Part shown: one piece after another, positions 34,794 through 42,736 of the stretch | Numbering within the stretch: position 1 is the stretch's first letter | Layout of the letters: the number at the start of each line of letters is the position of its first letter | Origin: an uncultured Phycisphaerae bacterium | Lineage (GTDB): Bacteria > Planctomycetota > Phycisphaerae > UBA1845 > Fen-1342 | Direction of reading: 5' to 3' | DNA: 64,000 nt | Assembly (NCBI GenBank): GCA_937928595.1 | Contig: CALGJV010000022.1 | Coordinates: 62,001-126,000, forward strand | Notes under the pieces: generated by a model | Seen by the model: the letters and a program-made list of their open reading frames with translations, nothing else | The model's database searches: none | Told to the model about the DNA's origin: nothing | Position numbers and translations under genes: made by a program

Positions 34794-35651
34794 ATGCCGC
34801 TCCGCTTCACGAAGATGCACGGCCTCGGCAACGACTACGTCTACGTCAGTACGTTTGAGCAGGTCGTGCCCGACCCGCCGTCGCTCGCGCGGGCGCTGAG
34901 CGACCGGCACCGCGGCATCGGCAGCGACGGGTTGATCCTCGTTGCGCCGCCGGCGGTTCCCGACGCCGATGTACGCATGGTCATGTACAACGTCGACGGC
35001 TCGCGGGGGCAGATGTGCGGCAACGGGCTCCGCTGCGTCGCCAAGCTGGCCTACGAGCGCGGCCTCGCGCGACGCAACCCGTTGCGCGTCCAGACCGACC
35101 GCGGCGTCCTGACACTCGACCTCACGCTCGTTGGGGGCCGTGTGACCGAAGTGCGTGCCGACATGGGCCCGCCCATTCTCGACCCACAGCGCATTCCCGT
35201 CGCGCTGCCGGGGAAGCTTGCGGTCGATGTGCCGTTGCCCGCCGACGCGCCGGGGGCGGCCCAGGGCCTGCGTCTGACAGCCGTTTCGATGGGCAATCCG
35301 CACGCCGTACTGTTCGTGCCGAACACGGCGGCCGTGCCGCTGGAGGAGTGGGGCCCGCCGCTCGAGCGGCACCCGCTGTTCCCCGAGCGGGCGAACATCC
35401 ACTGCGCGCAGGTGCTCGGGGCGGACCGGGTGCGCATGGTCACCTGGGAGCGCGGCAGCGGCATCACGCAGGCGTGCGGGACCGGCGCGGCCGCGGTCTG
35501 CGTGGCGGGCGTGCTGACCGGGCGCAGCGGGCGCGCGGTCACGGTGGAACTGCCGGGAGGCGAGCTGCGCATCGCCTGGGATGAAGCCAGCGGGCACGTC
35601 TTCATGACGGGCCCCGCGACGGAGGTATTCACCGGCGAGTGGCCGGACTAG
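34794..35651 (+). CDS. dapF: Diaminopimelate epimerase
   Basis: Converts LL- to meso-diaminopimelate for lysine and peptidoglycan synthesis (cytoplasm). 285 residues, normal. Both catalytic Cys are visible: Cys75 in GQMCGNGLRC and the second in QACGTGAAAV (about 226). The N-terminal KMHGLGNDYVYV and NPHAVLF segments are typical. The ATG of MPLRFTKMHGLGN is the first possible start for the fold. Having dapF fits a planctomycete with a peptidoglycan wall. Confidence 0.96.
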   Translation: MPLRFTKMHGLGNDYVYVSTFEQVVPDPPSLARALSDRHRGIGSDGLILVAPPAVPDADVRMVMYNVDGSRGQMCGNGLRCVAKLAYERGLARRNPLRVQTDRGVLTLDLTLVGGRVTEVRADMGPPILDPQRIPVALPGKLAVDVPLPADAPGAAQGLRLTAVSMGNPHAVLFVPNTAAVPLEEWGPPLERHPLFPERANIHCAQVLGADRVRMVTWERGSGITQACGTGAAAVCVAGVLTGRSGRAVTVELPGGELRIAWDEASGHVFMTGPATEVFTGEWPD

Positions 35652-35680
35652 CGGCGGTCGGCAACGTCCGTCGGTCGAAG

Positions 35681-35696
35681 GCGGCGGGCACGCCGC
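35681..35696. terminator. Hairpin between convergent genes
   Basis: GCGGCG-GGCA-CGCCGC, a perfect 6-bp stem in the 48-base gap between the stops of dapF (plus) and the second URO-D-like gene (minus). It could act in both directions. Confidence 0.4.
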
Positions 35697-35699
35697 GTC

Positions 35700-36785
35700 T
35701 CAGTACACACATTCGCGGGCGGCCTCGGCGTACGCGTGCAGGTTCTCGACCGGCGTCTCGAAGAAATGATCGCTGGGCGAGCAGATGTACCCGCCGCCGG
35801 CGCCGTAGGTCTGGAACAGGCGAAAGACCTCGGCCCGCACCGCGTCGCGCGTGCCGCAGTCCAGCACCTGGAACTGGTTGAGCCCGCCGATCAGCGCGAC
35901 CTGCCCGCCGATCCGCCGCTTCAGCTCGACAGGGTCCGCGTCGCCGCTCATGCCGGGCGGCGTGAGCGTCTCGCTGGCCGCGCAGCCGTTCGCGACGATC
36001 AGCTCCAGCAGCGGCATCATCCCGCCGCAGGTGTGGTACACGGCCGGCAGGCCGATCGCCCGCAGCGCCTCGTGCTGCTCACGGTCGTACGGCAGGCAGA
36101 ACTCGGCGTGCAGCTTGGGCGAAATGCACGTGCTGGAGGCCGCTCCGCCGCCCGTTTCGATCAGGTCGTATTTCGCCCCGGTCAGCGATTGCTCGATGAA
36201 ACGCAGCTTCTTCTTTTGGAGCGCGCGTAGAAACGCGTGGACCCAGGCCGGATCGCGCTTCGTCGCGAGGATCAGGTTCTTCAGACCGTACAGCTCGGCC
36301 GCATGCTGCCAGCACCCGCCCTGCAACCCCCACACGAACCCCCGCAGGATCCCGTCGTCGCCGACGCGGTCGTATTCCCGGGCGATCGCCGCCTTGTCCA
36401 GCCGCGGGACGGGCATGTAGCGGTCGATGAGTTCCACATCCTCCGGCCGCTTCACGAGATACTCGGTCATCCACGCGGTCGTCGGCTGCACCTCGACCTT
36501 GTAGGTGAGCGTTCCGCCCGGCGTGTGAATCGTGTGCTCGTACAGCGGATAGCCCTGCGGCGAGGTCGTGCGACGCACCTCGTCACGCCAGTCGGGCGAG
36601 GGCTCCTCCAGCGCGGGAAAGCACGGAATGGCGGCGTCGAGCCCAAAGTGGCGGAACGCGGCCAGGCTCTCCATGCCGCCCAGGTATTTCTCGCGGTGAT
36701 AGTCGAGCCACTGGTGGACGGACGCCGGCAGCCGGTCCGGCTGCTCGCGCCGCAGCGCGCAGAGCAGGCGCTCTTTGCTCGTCAT
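35700..36785 (-). CDS. Uroporphyrinogen decarboxylase (URO-D) family protein, second copy
   Basis: 361 residues of the same superfamily as the 33,644 gene but only distantly alike. Key segments are the N-terminal MTSKERLLCALRREQPDRLP (typical start of corrinoid-linked members), ETGGGAASSTCISPKL, VYHTCGGMMPLLELIVANGC with the HTCG motif, and TLTPPGMSGDADP. The start is the ATG of MTSKERLL; the longer frame adds non-family residues. Members are often methylcobamide:CoM-like methyltransferases or uncharacterised; no corrinoid protein gene is adjacent. The substrate is unknown. Confidence 0.83.
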   Translation of the reverse strand: MTSKERLLCALRREQPDRLPASVHQWLDYHREKYLGGMESLAAFRHFGLDAAIPCFPALEEPSPDWRDEVRRTTSPQGYPLYEHTIHTPGGTLTYKVEVQPTTAWMTEYLVKRPEDVELIDRYMPVPRLDKAAIAREYDRVGDDGILRGFVWGLQGGCWQHAAELYGLKNLILATKRDPAWVHAFLRALQKKKLRFIEQSLTGAKYDLIETGGGAASSTCISPKLHAEFCLPYDREQHEALRAIGLPAVYHTCGGMMPLLELIVANGCAASETLTPPGMSGDADPVELKRRIGGQVALIGGLNQFQVLDCGTRDAVRAEVFRLFQTYGAGGGYICSPSDHFFETPVENLHAYAEAARECVY

Positions 36786-36874
36786 TCCGCGATTCTGACG
36801 CGCGGCGGATGGCGAGGCAACTCCCGGCGCGGGCCAGCGCTCACGCCGCCGCGCGATCCGCCGCGCCGCTGACG

Positions 36875-37636
36875 TCAATCCTGCAACGAAAACGGCGTGA
36901 AGTCCGTGTCTCGGTCGTAGTAGTCCTCACCTTCCACGCGCTTGAGCCAGTTCACGACGAGGTAAGTCACCGGCGTGAAAACGACCTCGACGCTCACCTT
37001 GAACAGCCAGTTGAACATCACGACCCGCAGCAGGGTGTTGCCGTCCCAGATGCCCGCGAACGCGATGGGGTAGAACAGCATGCTGTCGACCCCCTGCCCG
37101 AGGATCGTCGAGCCGATCGTGCGGGTCCAGAGGAACCGGCCGCGCGTCAGCAGCTTCATCTTGGCCAGCGCGTACGAGTTCACGAAGTCGCCCACCCAGA
37201 AGGCAAGGATCGAGCCGACCACGATGCGCCAGGTGTTCCCGAAGACAATCTCGAGCGCGGGCTGGATCTTCGCGTTGAACGGCTCGGCCGGGTCCGGCGT
37301 GAAGTGGATGACCGCGAACGACATGATCGTGGCGAAGATCATCGCGCCGAAGCCGGCCCAGATGACCTTGCGGGCCCGGGCATAGCCGTACACCTCCGTC
37401 AGCACGTCGCCGAAAATGTATCCGATCGGAAAAAAGAGATTGCCCGCGCCGAAGGTCAACGGGAGTCCGATCAGCGGCAACGTCAGGATGCAGGTCTTCC
37501 CAGGCCCGATCAGGTTCGAGCAGAGCAGCACCGTCACGAACGCCGCCATCACGAGGTCGTAGTAGCGATAATGCCGGACGTTGGACTGGTGGCTCGGCGA
37601 GGCGGCGGCCGGTGGCACAGCAGGCGAATGCGACAT
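36875..37636 (-). CDS. Queuosine-precursor transporter (YhhQ/VUT family)
   Basis: 253-residue membrane protein with about six helices. The family pattern is clear: VTVLLCSNLIGPGKT (about 34-48), FGAGNLFFPIGYIFGDVLTE (about 62-81), SILAFWVGDFVNSYALAK and the IGSTILGQGVDSMLF segment. In E. coli this family imports the queuosine precursor preQ0/preQ1. Here it may salvage deazapurine for tRNA modification; no other queuosine gene is adjacent. The PTPS-like gene lies 5 kb away. The long, soluble N-terminus (about 25 residues) is unusual but plausible. Confidence 0.9.
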   Translation of the reverse strand: MSHSPAVPPAAASPSHQSNVRHYRYYDLVMAAFVTVLLCSNLIGPGKTCILTLPLIGLPLTFGAGNLFFPIGYIFGDVLTEVYGYARARKVIWAGFGAMIFATIMSFAVIHFTPDPAEPFNAKIQPALEIVFGNTWRIVVGSILAFWVGDFVNSYALAKMKLLTRGRFLWTRTIGSTILGQGVDSMLFYPIAFAGIWDGNTLLRVVMFNWLFKVSVEVVFTPVTYLVVNWLKRVEGEDYYDRDTDFTPFSLQD

Positions 37637-37718
37637 CGTGCGTTCCTATGAGACGGGCCCGGTACGGCGACGAATGCCGCAATCATAGGCGCGCCCGGTC
37701 GGAACGCCGAACCCCTGC

Positions 37719-38321
37719 TCAACGACGGGCCGTCAGCAGAAAGAGGTCCTCCCGGTCCTCGAGCCTCGCGAGCATGAGCTCCGCCGCGCGCAGGAGCCCC
37801 GGCCAGGCGTCCGGCGGCGGAAGGTGGTCGCCCGCCACCGGCGGACCGAGCGAATCGTGAAACCGGTTGATCCGTTCCCAGTGATCGAGGTGCAGCACGA
37901 TCAGCCGTCCGCCCGGCCGCAGCGCCCGCGCGAACCGTGCCAGCGCCGCCGGCAGGTCGCGTAGGTGCGGCACCACGTGCATGCAGAACACCGCGTCGTA
38001 CCGCTCTGCGCCGAGCTCGTCGGCCAGCACGTCGCAACAAGCGAAGTCGGCCGGCACCCCGCGGGCCCGGGCCGCCGCGATCATCGCCGGAGCGAAGTCC
38101 ACCGCCGTGACAAGCCCCGGCCGAACCTGGTCGCCGAGCCAGCCGGTCACCGCGCCGGTGCCGCAGCCGACTTCGAGCACCGCATCGCCGGACCGCAGCG
38201 GAATCAGCGGGCGCAGCGCGTCGAGCCGCGCGAGGGTCGCCGCCGGGGGCGGCCCGGCCGAGTCCCAGGTTGGCGCCAACCGGTCGAAAAACGCTCGGCG
38301 GGCCTGATCGGTGCCGGACAT
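37719..38321 (-). CDS. Class I SAM-dependent methyltransferase
   Basis: 200 residues. The SAM-binding motif I is VLEVGCGTGAVTGWLG (about 48-63), with an acidic residue in VTAVDFAP, ARYDAVFCMHVVPHL-like motif IV and LRPGGRLIVLHLDHWERI. These define a small-molecule methyltransferase of the Methyltransf_11 type; the substrate is not apparent. It is divergent from the zinc/manganese importer with a 100-base shared upstream region. Confidence 0.88.
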   Translation of the reverse strand: MSGTDQARRAFFDRLAPTWDSAGPPPAATLARLDALRPLIPLRSGDAVLEVGCGTGAVTGWLGDQVRPGLVTAVDFAPAMIAAARARGVPADFACCDVLADELGAERYDAVFCMHVVPHLRDLPAALARFARALRPGGRLIVLHLDHWERINRFHDSLGPPVAGDHLPPPDAWPGLLRAAELMLARLEDREDLFLLTARR

Positions 38322-38355
38322 CGCGGCCGTCTCCTTGCGAGTTCGCTCCCGCGTG

Positions 38356-38380
38356 TATTACGATTGTCCGAAGGTTAATA
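38356..38380. promoter_or_regulatory. Inverted repeat in the divergent promoter region
   Basis: TATTA at 38,356-38,360 and TAATA at 38,376-38,380 flank 15 bases (GATTGTCCGAAGG inside). It is a short A+T-rich semi-palindrome between the methyltransferase and the metal-binding protein. Metalloregulators such as Zur, MntR or DtxR use repeats of this size, but the sequence is not a clear match to any consensus. Confidence 0.35.
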
Positions 38381-38421
38381 TCGCGCCCGCACGCATGGCA
38401 AGCGCGCGGGCGGGAGCGGTG

Positions 38422-39243
38422 ATGGCGTCGCGAATCTGCATCCTGGCCCTGCTTGTTGGCGGCCTCGCCGGGGTGGCCGGCGGCTGCCGGCGAGCCCCCG
38501 GCGCGTCCCCTGCCCCAGTCGTGGCCGTGACCGGCAGCACGCTCGAATCCGCGGTACACGACCTGCTCGGCCCCGTTCCGGTCCTGCGGCTCGCCGAGCC
38601 GGGGACCTGCCCCGGGCACTTCGACCTGCGCGCCAGCCAGGTCGCAGCGCTGCGCCAAGTCCGATTGATCGTGCGTTTCGATTTCCAGCAGGCGCTCGAT
38701 GCGAAGCTACTCAGCACGGGGGCCCCGGCGGTGGCACCGATCCACGCGGACGGCGGCTTGTGCGAACCGGAGACGTATCGGGCCATCTGCGCCGCCGTGG
38801 CGGATGCGATGGTTGCGCGGGGTCTGCTCTCCCCCGACCACGCGCGCGAGCGGCTGGCGGCCGTCGAGGCCGAGCTACGCGAGCTGGACACTTGGATCCA
38901 GCGGACCCTCGCGGAGTCCGGCTGGCTCGGCCGACCGGTGATCGCCAGCGCGCACCAGGCGGCGTTCTGCCGGACGCTGGGGCTCGACGTGCGGACGACG
39001 TTCGGCGCCGCCGAAGCAGCCACGTTCAACGGGTTGAACCGTGCGTTGGACGACGGCCGCGCAGCGTGCCTTGTCGTGGCGAACCTGCCCGAGGGGCGCC
39101 GCATCGCGGATGCGCTCGGCGAGCGGCTCGGCGTCCCGGTCGTCGTCTTCGGCAACTTCCCGGATGACGTGCGGCACGGCGGCCGCGTGCCGAACCTGAT
39201 CCGCGACAACGTGCGGCAACTCGTCGCGGCAGGCGCACCGTGA
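38422..39243 (+). CDS. Metal ABC transporter substrate-binding lipoprotein (ZnuA/TroA-like)
   Basis: 273 residues. The signal peptide ends in a lipobox, VAGGC (Cys near 19). The TroA/ZnuA fold is shown by the metal-site segments GHFDLRASQVAALRQV, IHADGG and ASAHQAAFCRTLGLDV, with His ligands. The His-rich loop typical of many ZnuA proteins is absent, so manganese or iron are possible besides zinc. The ATG at 38,422 was chosen because GGGAG precedes it; the ATG at 38,395 also gives a signal peptide. Overlaps the ATPase gene by 4 bases. Confidence 0.88.
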   Translation: MASRICILALLVGGLAGVAGGCRRAPGASPAPVVAVTGSTLESAVHDLLGPVPVLRLAEPGTCPGHFDLRASQVAALRQVRLIVRFDFQQALDAKLLSTGAPAVAPIHADGGLCEPETYRAICAAVADAMVARGLLSPDHARERLAAVEAELRELDTWIQRTLAESGWLGRPVIASAHQAAFCRTLGLDVRTTFGAAEAATFNGLNRALDDGRAACLVVANLPEGRRIADALGERLGVPVVVFGNFPDDVRHGGRVPNLIRDNVRQLVAAGAP

Positions 39244-40049
39244 GCGCCCCACTGACCGCCTCGAACGTGCGCATCACGGCCGGGGATCGCACGCTGCTGT
39301 CGATCGACCGGCTCACCGTCGAAAACGGCACACTGGTCGGCGTACTCGGCCCGAACGGCGCCGGCAAGACCACGCTGCTGCGGGCGAGCCTGGGCCTGCG
39401 GCCGGTGCAGGCCGGGCGAATCGAGCTGCTGGGGGCGGACATCACCCGCTGCGGGCCTGCCGAGCGCGCCCGACTGCGGTGCCGGGTCGGCTATGTCCCG
39501 CAGGCGCTTGTGGGCCACGGCTTGCTGCCGCTCACGCTCCGCGAGGTCGTGGCCATCGGTTGCACCGGCCGGGCCGGCCTCTTCCGTCCCCTGGTCGCCG
39601 CGGATTGGCGCAGTGTGGACGCCTGGCTCGAGCGCTTCGGTCTCACGCCCTATCGCGACGAGTTGTACGCCCACCTGTCCGGCGGCGAGCAGCGCCGGGC
39701 TTTGCTGGCCGCCGCGCTGGTGGGCAACCCGGAACTGCTGCTTCTCGATGAACCTGCTGCGCACCTCGATCTCGCCGCGCGCGAGCAGATTGTCACGCTG
39801 CTTTCCGAACTGCACGTCGAGCGCGGCCTGACAACCGTGCTCGTTTGCCATGAGCTCGAAGTACTCCCGGCCGCCTGCGAGCGCGTGGTGCTGCTGGCCG
39901 AGGGCCGGATTATCGCCGACGGCCTGCCCGCGACGGTGTTATCGGGTGAGCGGGTCGCCGCGCTCTACGGCCCCGGGCTGCGGGCCGTGCATGCCGGCGG
40001 GCGACATGCGGTCGTGCCGGCGGTGCTGGCGGAGGCCGCCCCGCCATGA
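39240..40049 (+). CDS. Metal ABC transporter ATP-binding protein
   Basis: 269-residue ATPase. Walker A is GPNGAGKTTLLRA (about 39-51), the Q-loop YVPQALV, signature SGGEQRRALLAAALV, Walker B LLLLDEPAAHLDL and switch VCHELEV. The GTG start overlaps the preceding stop. Its order between a TroA-like lipoprotein and an FecCD/ZnuB-like permease identifies it as the energising subunit of a zinc or manganese importer. Confidence 0.93.
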   Translation: MSAPLTASNVRITAGDRTLLSIDRLTVENGTLVGVLGPNGAGKTTLLRASLGLRPVQAGRIELLGADITRCGPAERARLRCRVGYVPQALVGHGLLPLTLREVVAIGCTGRAGLFRPLVAADWRSVDAWLERFGLTPYRDELYAHLSGGEQRRALLAAALVGNPELLLLDEPAAHLDLAAREQIVTLLSELHVERGLTTVLVCHELEVLPAACERVVLLAEGRIIADGLPATVLSGERVAALYGPGLRAVHAGGRHAVVPAVLAEAAPP

Positions 40050-40876
40050 TCGACTTCGGCTTCTGGCTGCCGGTCGCACTGGGGGGACTCCTGTCGGGCG
40101 GTTCATCGGGACTGCTGGGCGTGTACGTGGTCGGCATGCGGATCCCGTTCCTGGCCGTCTGCGTGGCGCACGCGGCGCTGGCGGGGGCGATCTTCGGGGC
40201 GCTGGCCGGGCTGGCCGCCGAACATCTGACGCTGCCCGCGCTCACCGCCGCTATCCTCACGGCGCTGGCCCTGGGCCGCGTCGCGGACCGCAGCCCGGCC
40301 GGCGACGCGAACGTCGCACTCGGCGTGCTGTTCTCGCTCTCGATGGGGCTCGCGTTCCTCGGACTCGGGCTCTTTCCGGTGCTGGGGCGCAGCGATCACG
40401 ACGTGCGAGCGCTGCTGTGGGGCAGCCTCGCGTTGTGCCGGTGGCGTGACGTCGGCTACATGGCGGTCGTCGCCGTCGCCCTGGGGCTGTTCGTGCTGCT
40501 GTTCGGCAAGGAACTGCGGGCCCTGCTGTTCTCGCGCGAGTACGCTGCGGCCGCGGGCGTGCGCGTCGGCCTCGTGTGGGCGTTGTTCCTCGTGCTCGCC
40601 GCGATCGCGCTGACGGTCAACTTCCAGACGGTCGGCGGGCTCATGATCTACAGCCTCGTGACGAACCCGGCGGTGGCAGCGGCACTGCTCGTGCGCGGGC
40701 ACGCGCGGGTCATCTTCGTGTCGGTTGGACTGGGGGCAGGCGTCAGCCTGGGCGGCTTCCTGGTGGCCGCCCTGACCGACCTGCCGACGGGCGCCACCAT
40801 TGTCCTGCTTTCGTCCGCGTGGGTCGGCGCGGCAGCTTTGTGGCAGCGCCGCCGCGTGCGATGCCGCGCATCCTGA
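40046..40876 (+). CDS. Metal ABC transporter permease (ZnuB/MntB-like)
   Basis: 276 residues with eight or so helices in the ABC-3 family pattern. SSGLLGVYVVGMRIPFLAVCVAHAALAG (about 15-42) matches the conserved N-terminal region, and LAAIALTVNFQTVGGLMIYS (about 185-204) the second conserved segment. It starts within the stop of the ATPase gene. With its partners it should import zinc or manganese across the cytoplasmic membrane. Confidence 0.92.
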   Translation: MIDFGFWLPVALGGLLSGGSSGLLGVYVVGMRIPFLAVCVAHAALAGAIFGALAGLAAEHLTLPALTAAILTALALGRVADRSPAGDANVALGVLFSLSMGLAFLGLGLFPVLGRSDHDVRALLWGSLALCRWRDVGYMAVVAVALGLFVLLFGKELRALLFSREYAAAAGVRVGLVWALFLVLAAIALTVNFQTVGGLMIYSLVTNPAVAAALLVRGHARVIFVSVGLGAGVSLGGFLVAALTDLPTGATIVLLSSAWVGAAALWQRRRVRCRAS

Positions 40877-41008
40877 CAGCCGCTGCCCCCGACACGGACT
40901 GCTCCGCGGCCGACGCAGCGGACTCCGCTATCGTCACCGCAGTTGCCGGCGCGGGCCGGGTCGCCGCCCGGGGGAACCCAAACACCCCGCCGACGGCCGG
41001 CTCGGGCG

Positions 41009-41020
41009 ATACAATCCGCC
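41009..41020 (+). promoter_or_regulatory. Probable -10 region of the phosphodiesterase-like gene
   Basis: ATACAATCCGCC shares TACAATCCGCC with the mrp upstream region at 1,380. It lies about 50 bases before the ATG at 41,068. Confidence 0.4.
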
Positions 41021-41067
41021 AACGCCCGCCGCGTGGCGGGCCGACGCACTTGCGGGATTCGAACCGC

Positions 41068-42618
41068 ATGACGACTCCCCCGTCCGTCGCGCGGCGCTGC
41101 CGTGCCGCCGGCGTCACGCTCGTTCTCGCGCTGGCCGGAACAACCCTCACCGCGTGCCGGACGTCCGTCCCGCAGTGGCCCGCCCCCGCCCGCACGTTGA
41201 CGCGCGGCGACGACACGTATCGCGCGTACGACCTCGACGACGATGGCCGGCTTGATTACCTCCAGCGGCTCCGCGCGGGGTACATCGACCGGCTCTACTT
41301 CCCCTCGGCACGCGGCGGGCCGCTCCGTGACCGCGTCGTCCGCCCCGCCGCCAACCCGCAGCACACGCCCCTGCTCGTGCTCCTGCTCGACGGCGTCGCC
41401 TTTGAGCGGATCCAGGCGCTGCACGCGCGCGGCCGCTTCCGCCTGTTCCATCCGCCGACGCCGGTCGTGTCGGTCTTCCCGACGCTCACCGACCCCGCCT
41501 TCGACCTGCTTTTCGACACCGGCCCGACCGACGGCTACGAGGCCGGCTCTTTCGACCACGCCGCCGGCCGCGTCACCGACGGCGTCCGCGTCTACCTCTC
41601 CGGGCGGTTCGAGCGCTGGGTCCGGATGAGCGACTATCGTCTGAACTTCATCGAAGACGCCGTGATGTACGTCCTCCCGCGGGGGGTCTACGCCCGTGAG
41701 CTGCACCGAGCCCGCAAGATCATCGACCGCCGGCTCGCCGCCGGGGCCCGCGATGTCGTCATCTACCTGCTCTCGACCGACGGTCTCGGCCACCGCCTGC
41801 CGGCGGCCGAGCTCGAGTCCGAGCTGGTCCGGCTCGACGATTTCGTCGAGCGGCTCGTCTACGACCATCGCGGCCGACTCGAGGTCGCCATGCTGGCCGA
41901 CCACGGCATGAGCGCCGTGCCGGTCGGTCGGCCGCCGCTCCGCCGGTGGGACATTGTGGCGACGCTCCGGGCCGCCGGCCTTCGCGTGACCGACCGGCCG
42001 ACCCGCCCCGGCGACGTGGCCGTCCCGCTGTTCGGACTGTTGGACGTGGCCCGGGTGCACACCAGGGACGCCGACACCCGGAGGCAGGTGGTGGCGGTTC
42101 TGCGGGGGCGTCCCGAGTGCGAGCTGGTGGCGGAACGCGACGGTGACGTCGTCCGGGTCCATGTCGGGCCGGACGTCGCCGAAATCCGCAGCCGACCCGG
42201 GCCGGACGGCCAACCCGTCTACGCCTACCACCCGGTGGCGGGGGATCCGCTGGGCGTGGGGTCGGGGCCGCCCGAGGCCGATGACGACGGCTACGCTCCG
42301 GCCGCCGCGTGGCTGGCGGCCACCCACGCGGCGGCGTTTCCCCACGCGGTGCCCCGGCTGTGGGACGGGTTTTTTGTGCTGACCCGGGAACATCCCGACG
42401 TGGTCGTGAGTATTACCGATGAGTGGTATGTCGGTAGCGGCACGTTCAGCCGGGTCGTCACACTCTGGGGCACGCACGGCGGCATGCACCGGCGCGTAAG
42501 TGGGACGTTCCTGATGACCACGGCCGGCCGCGCCGACGGTCCACTGGACCTGCCGGCGGTCGGCCGGCGGCTCCGGGAGGTATTCGGCTGGGAGCCGCGG
42601 GTCCGGCCGGGCCGCTGA
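41068..42618 (+). CDS. Lipoprotein of the alkaline-phosphatase superfamily (type I phosphodiesterase-like)
   Basis: 516 residues. The signal peptide ends at a lipobox, LTAC (Cys near 30). The metal-binding residues of the superfamily are all visible. The first Asp is in LLVLLLDGVAF (about 104), the nucleophile Thr in FPTLTDPAF, Asp and His in STDGLGH, Asp-His in MLADHGMS and a last His in GTHGGMHRR. These are the features of nucleotide pyrophosphatase or phosphodiesterase enzymes. It is anchored outside the cytoplasmic membrane; the substrate is unknown. An Asp-rich sequence near residue 50 (DLDDDGRLDYL) resembles a calcium-binding loop. Confidence 0.82.
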   Translation: MTTPPSVARRCRAAGVTLVLALAGTTLTACRTSVPQWPAPARTLTRGDDTYRAYDLDDDGRLDYLQRLRAGYIDRLYFPSARGGPLRDRVVRPAANPQHTPLLVLLLDGVAFERIQALHARGRFRLFHPPTPVVSVFPTLTDPAFDLLFDTGPTDGYEAGSFDHAAGRVTDGVRVYLSGRFERWVRMSDYRLNFIEDAVMYVLPRGVYARELHRARKIIDRRLAAGARDVVIYLLSTDGLGHRLPAAELESELVRLDDFVERLVYDHRGRLEVAMLADHGMSAVPVGRPPLRRWDIVATLRAAGLRVTDRPTRPGDVAVPLFGLLDVARVHTRDADTRRQVVAVLRGRPECELVAERDGDVVRVHVGPDVAEIRSRPGPDGQPVYAYHPVAGDPLGVGSGPPEADDDGYAPAAAWLAATHAAAFPHAVPRLWDGFFVLTREHPDVVVSITDEWYVGSGTFSRVVTLWGTHGGMHRRVSGTFLMTTAGRADGPLDLPAVGRRLREVFGWEPRVRPGR

Positions 42619-42681
42619 CCGTGACGCAAGAACAACCGTGACAAATGGTTAGGCTGACATCCGCGCGAACGAAAAACGTGG

Positions 42682-42687
42682 TAAACT
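42682..42687 (+). promoter_or_regulatory. -10 box upstream of the secretin-like gene
   Basis: TAAACT lies 49 bases before the ATG. Transcription would start near 42,694, four bases before a strong stem-loop. Confidence 0.4.
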
Positions 42688-42697
42688 AAGCGAGGGT

Positions 42698-42718
42698 GCG
42701 TGCCCGAGCGGGGCACGC
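42698..42718 (+). promoter_or_regulatory. 5'-end stem-loop in the mRNA leader
   Basis: GCGTGCCC and GGGCACGC form a perfect 8-bp stem with a 5-nt loop at the predicted 5' end of the message. It is followed by the GGGAG ribosome-binding site at about 42,724. It could protect the 5' end from degradation or modulate initiation. Confidence 0.4.
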
Positions 42719-42736
42719 CCCGCCGGGAGACTGACC

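Noticed and set aside
41053-41070. GGATTCGAACCG, looking like a tRNA T-arm
   Set aside because: No matching acceptor, D- or anticodon arm can be drawn, and the string overlaps the start of the phosphodiesterase-like gene.
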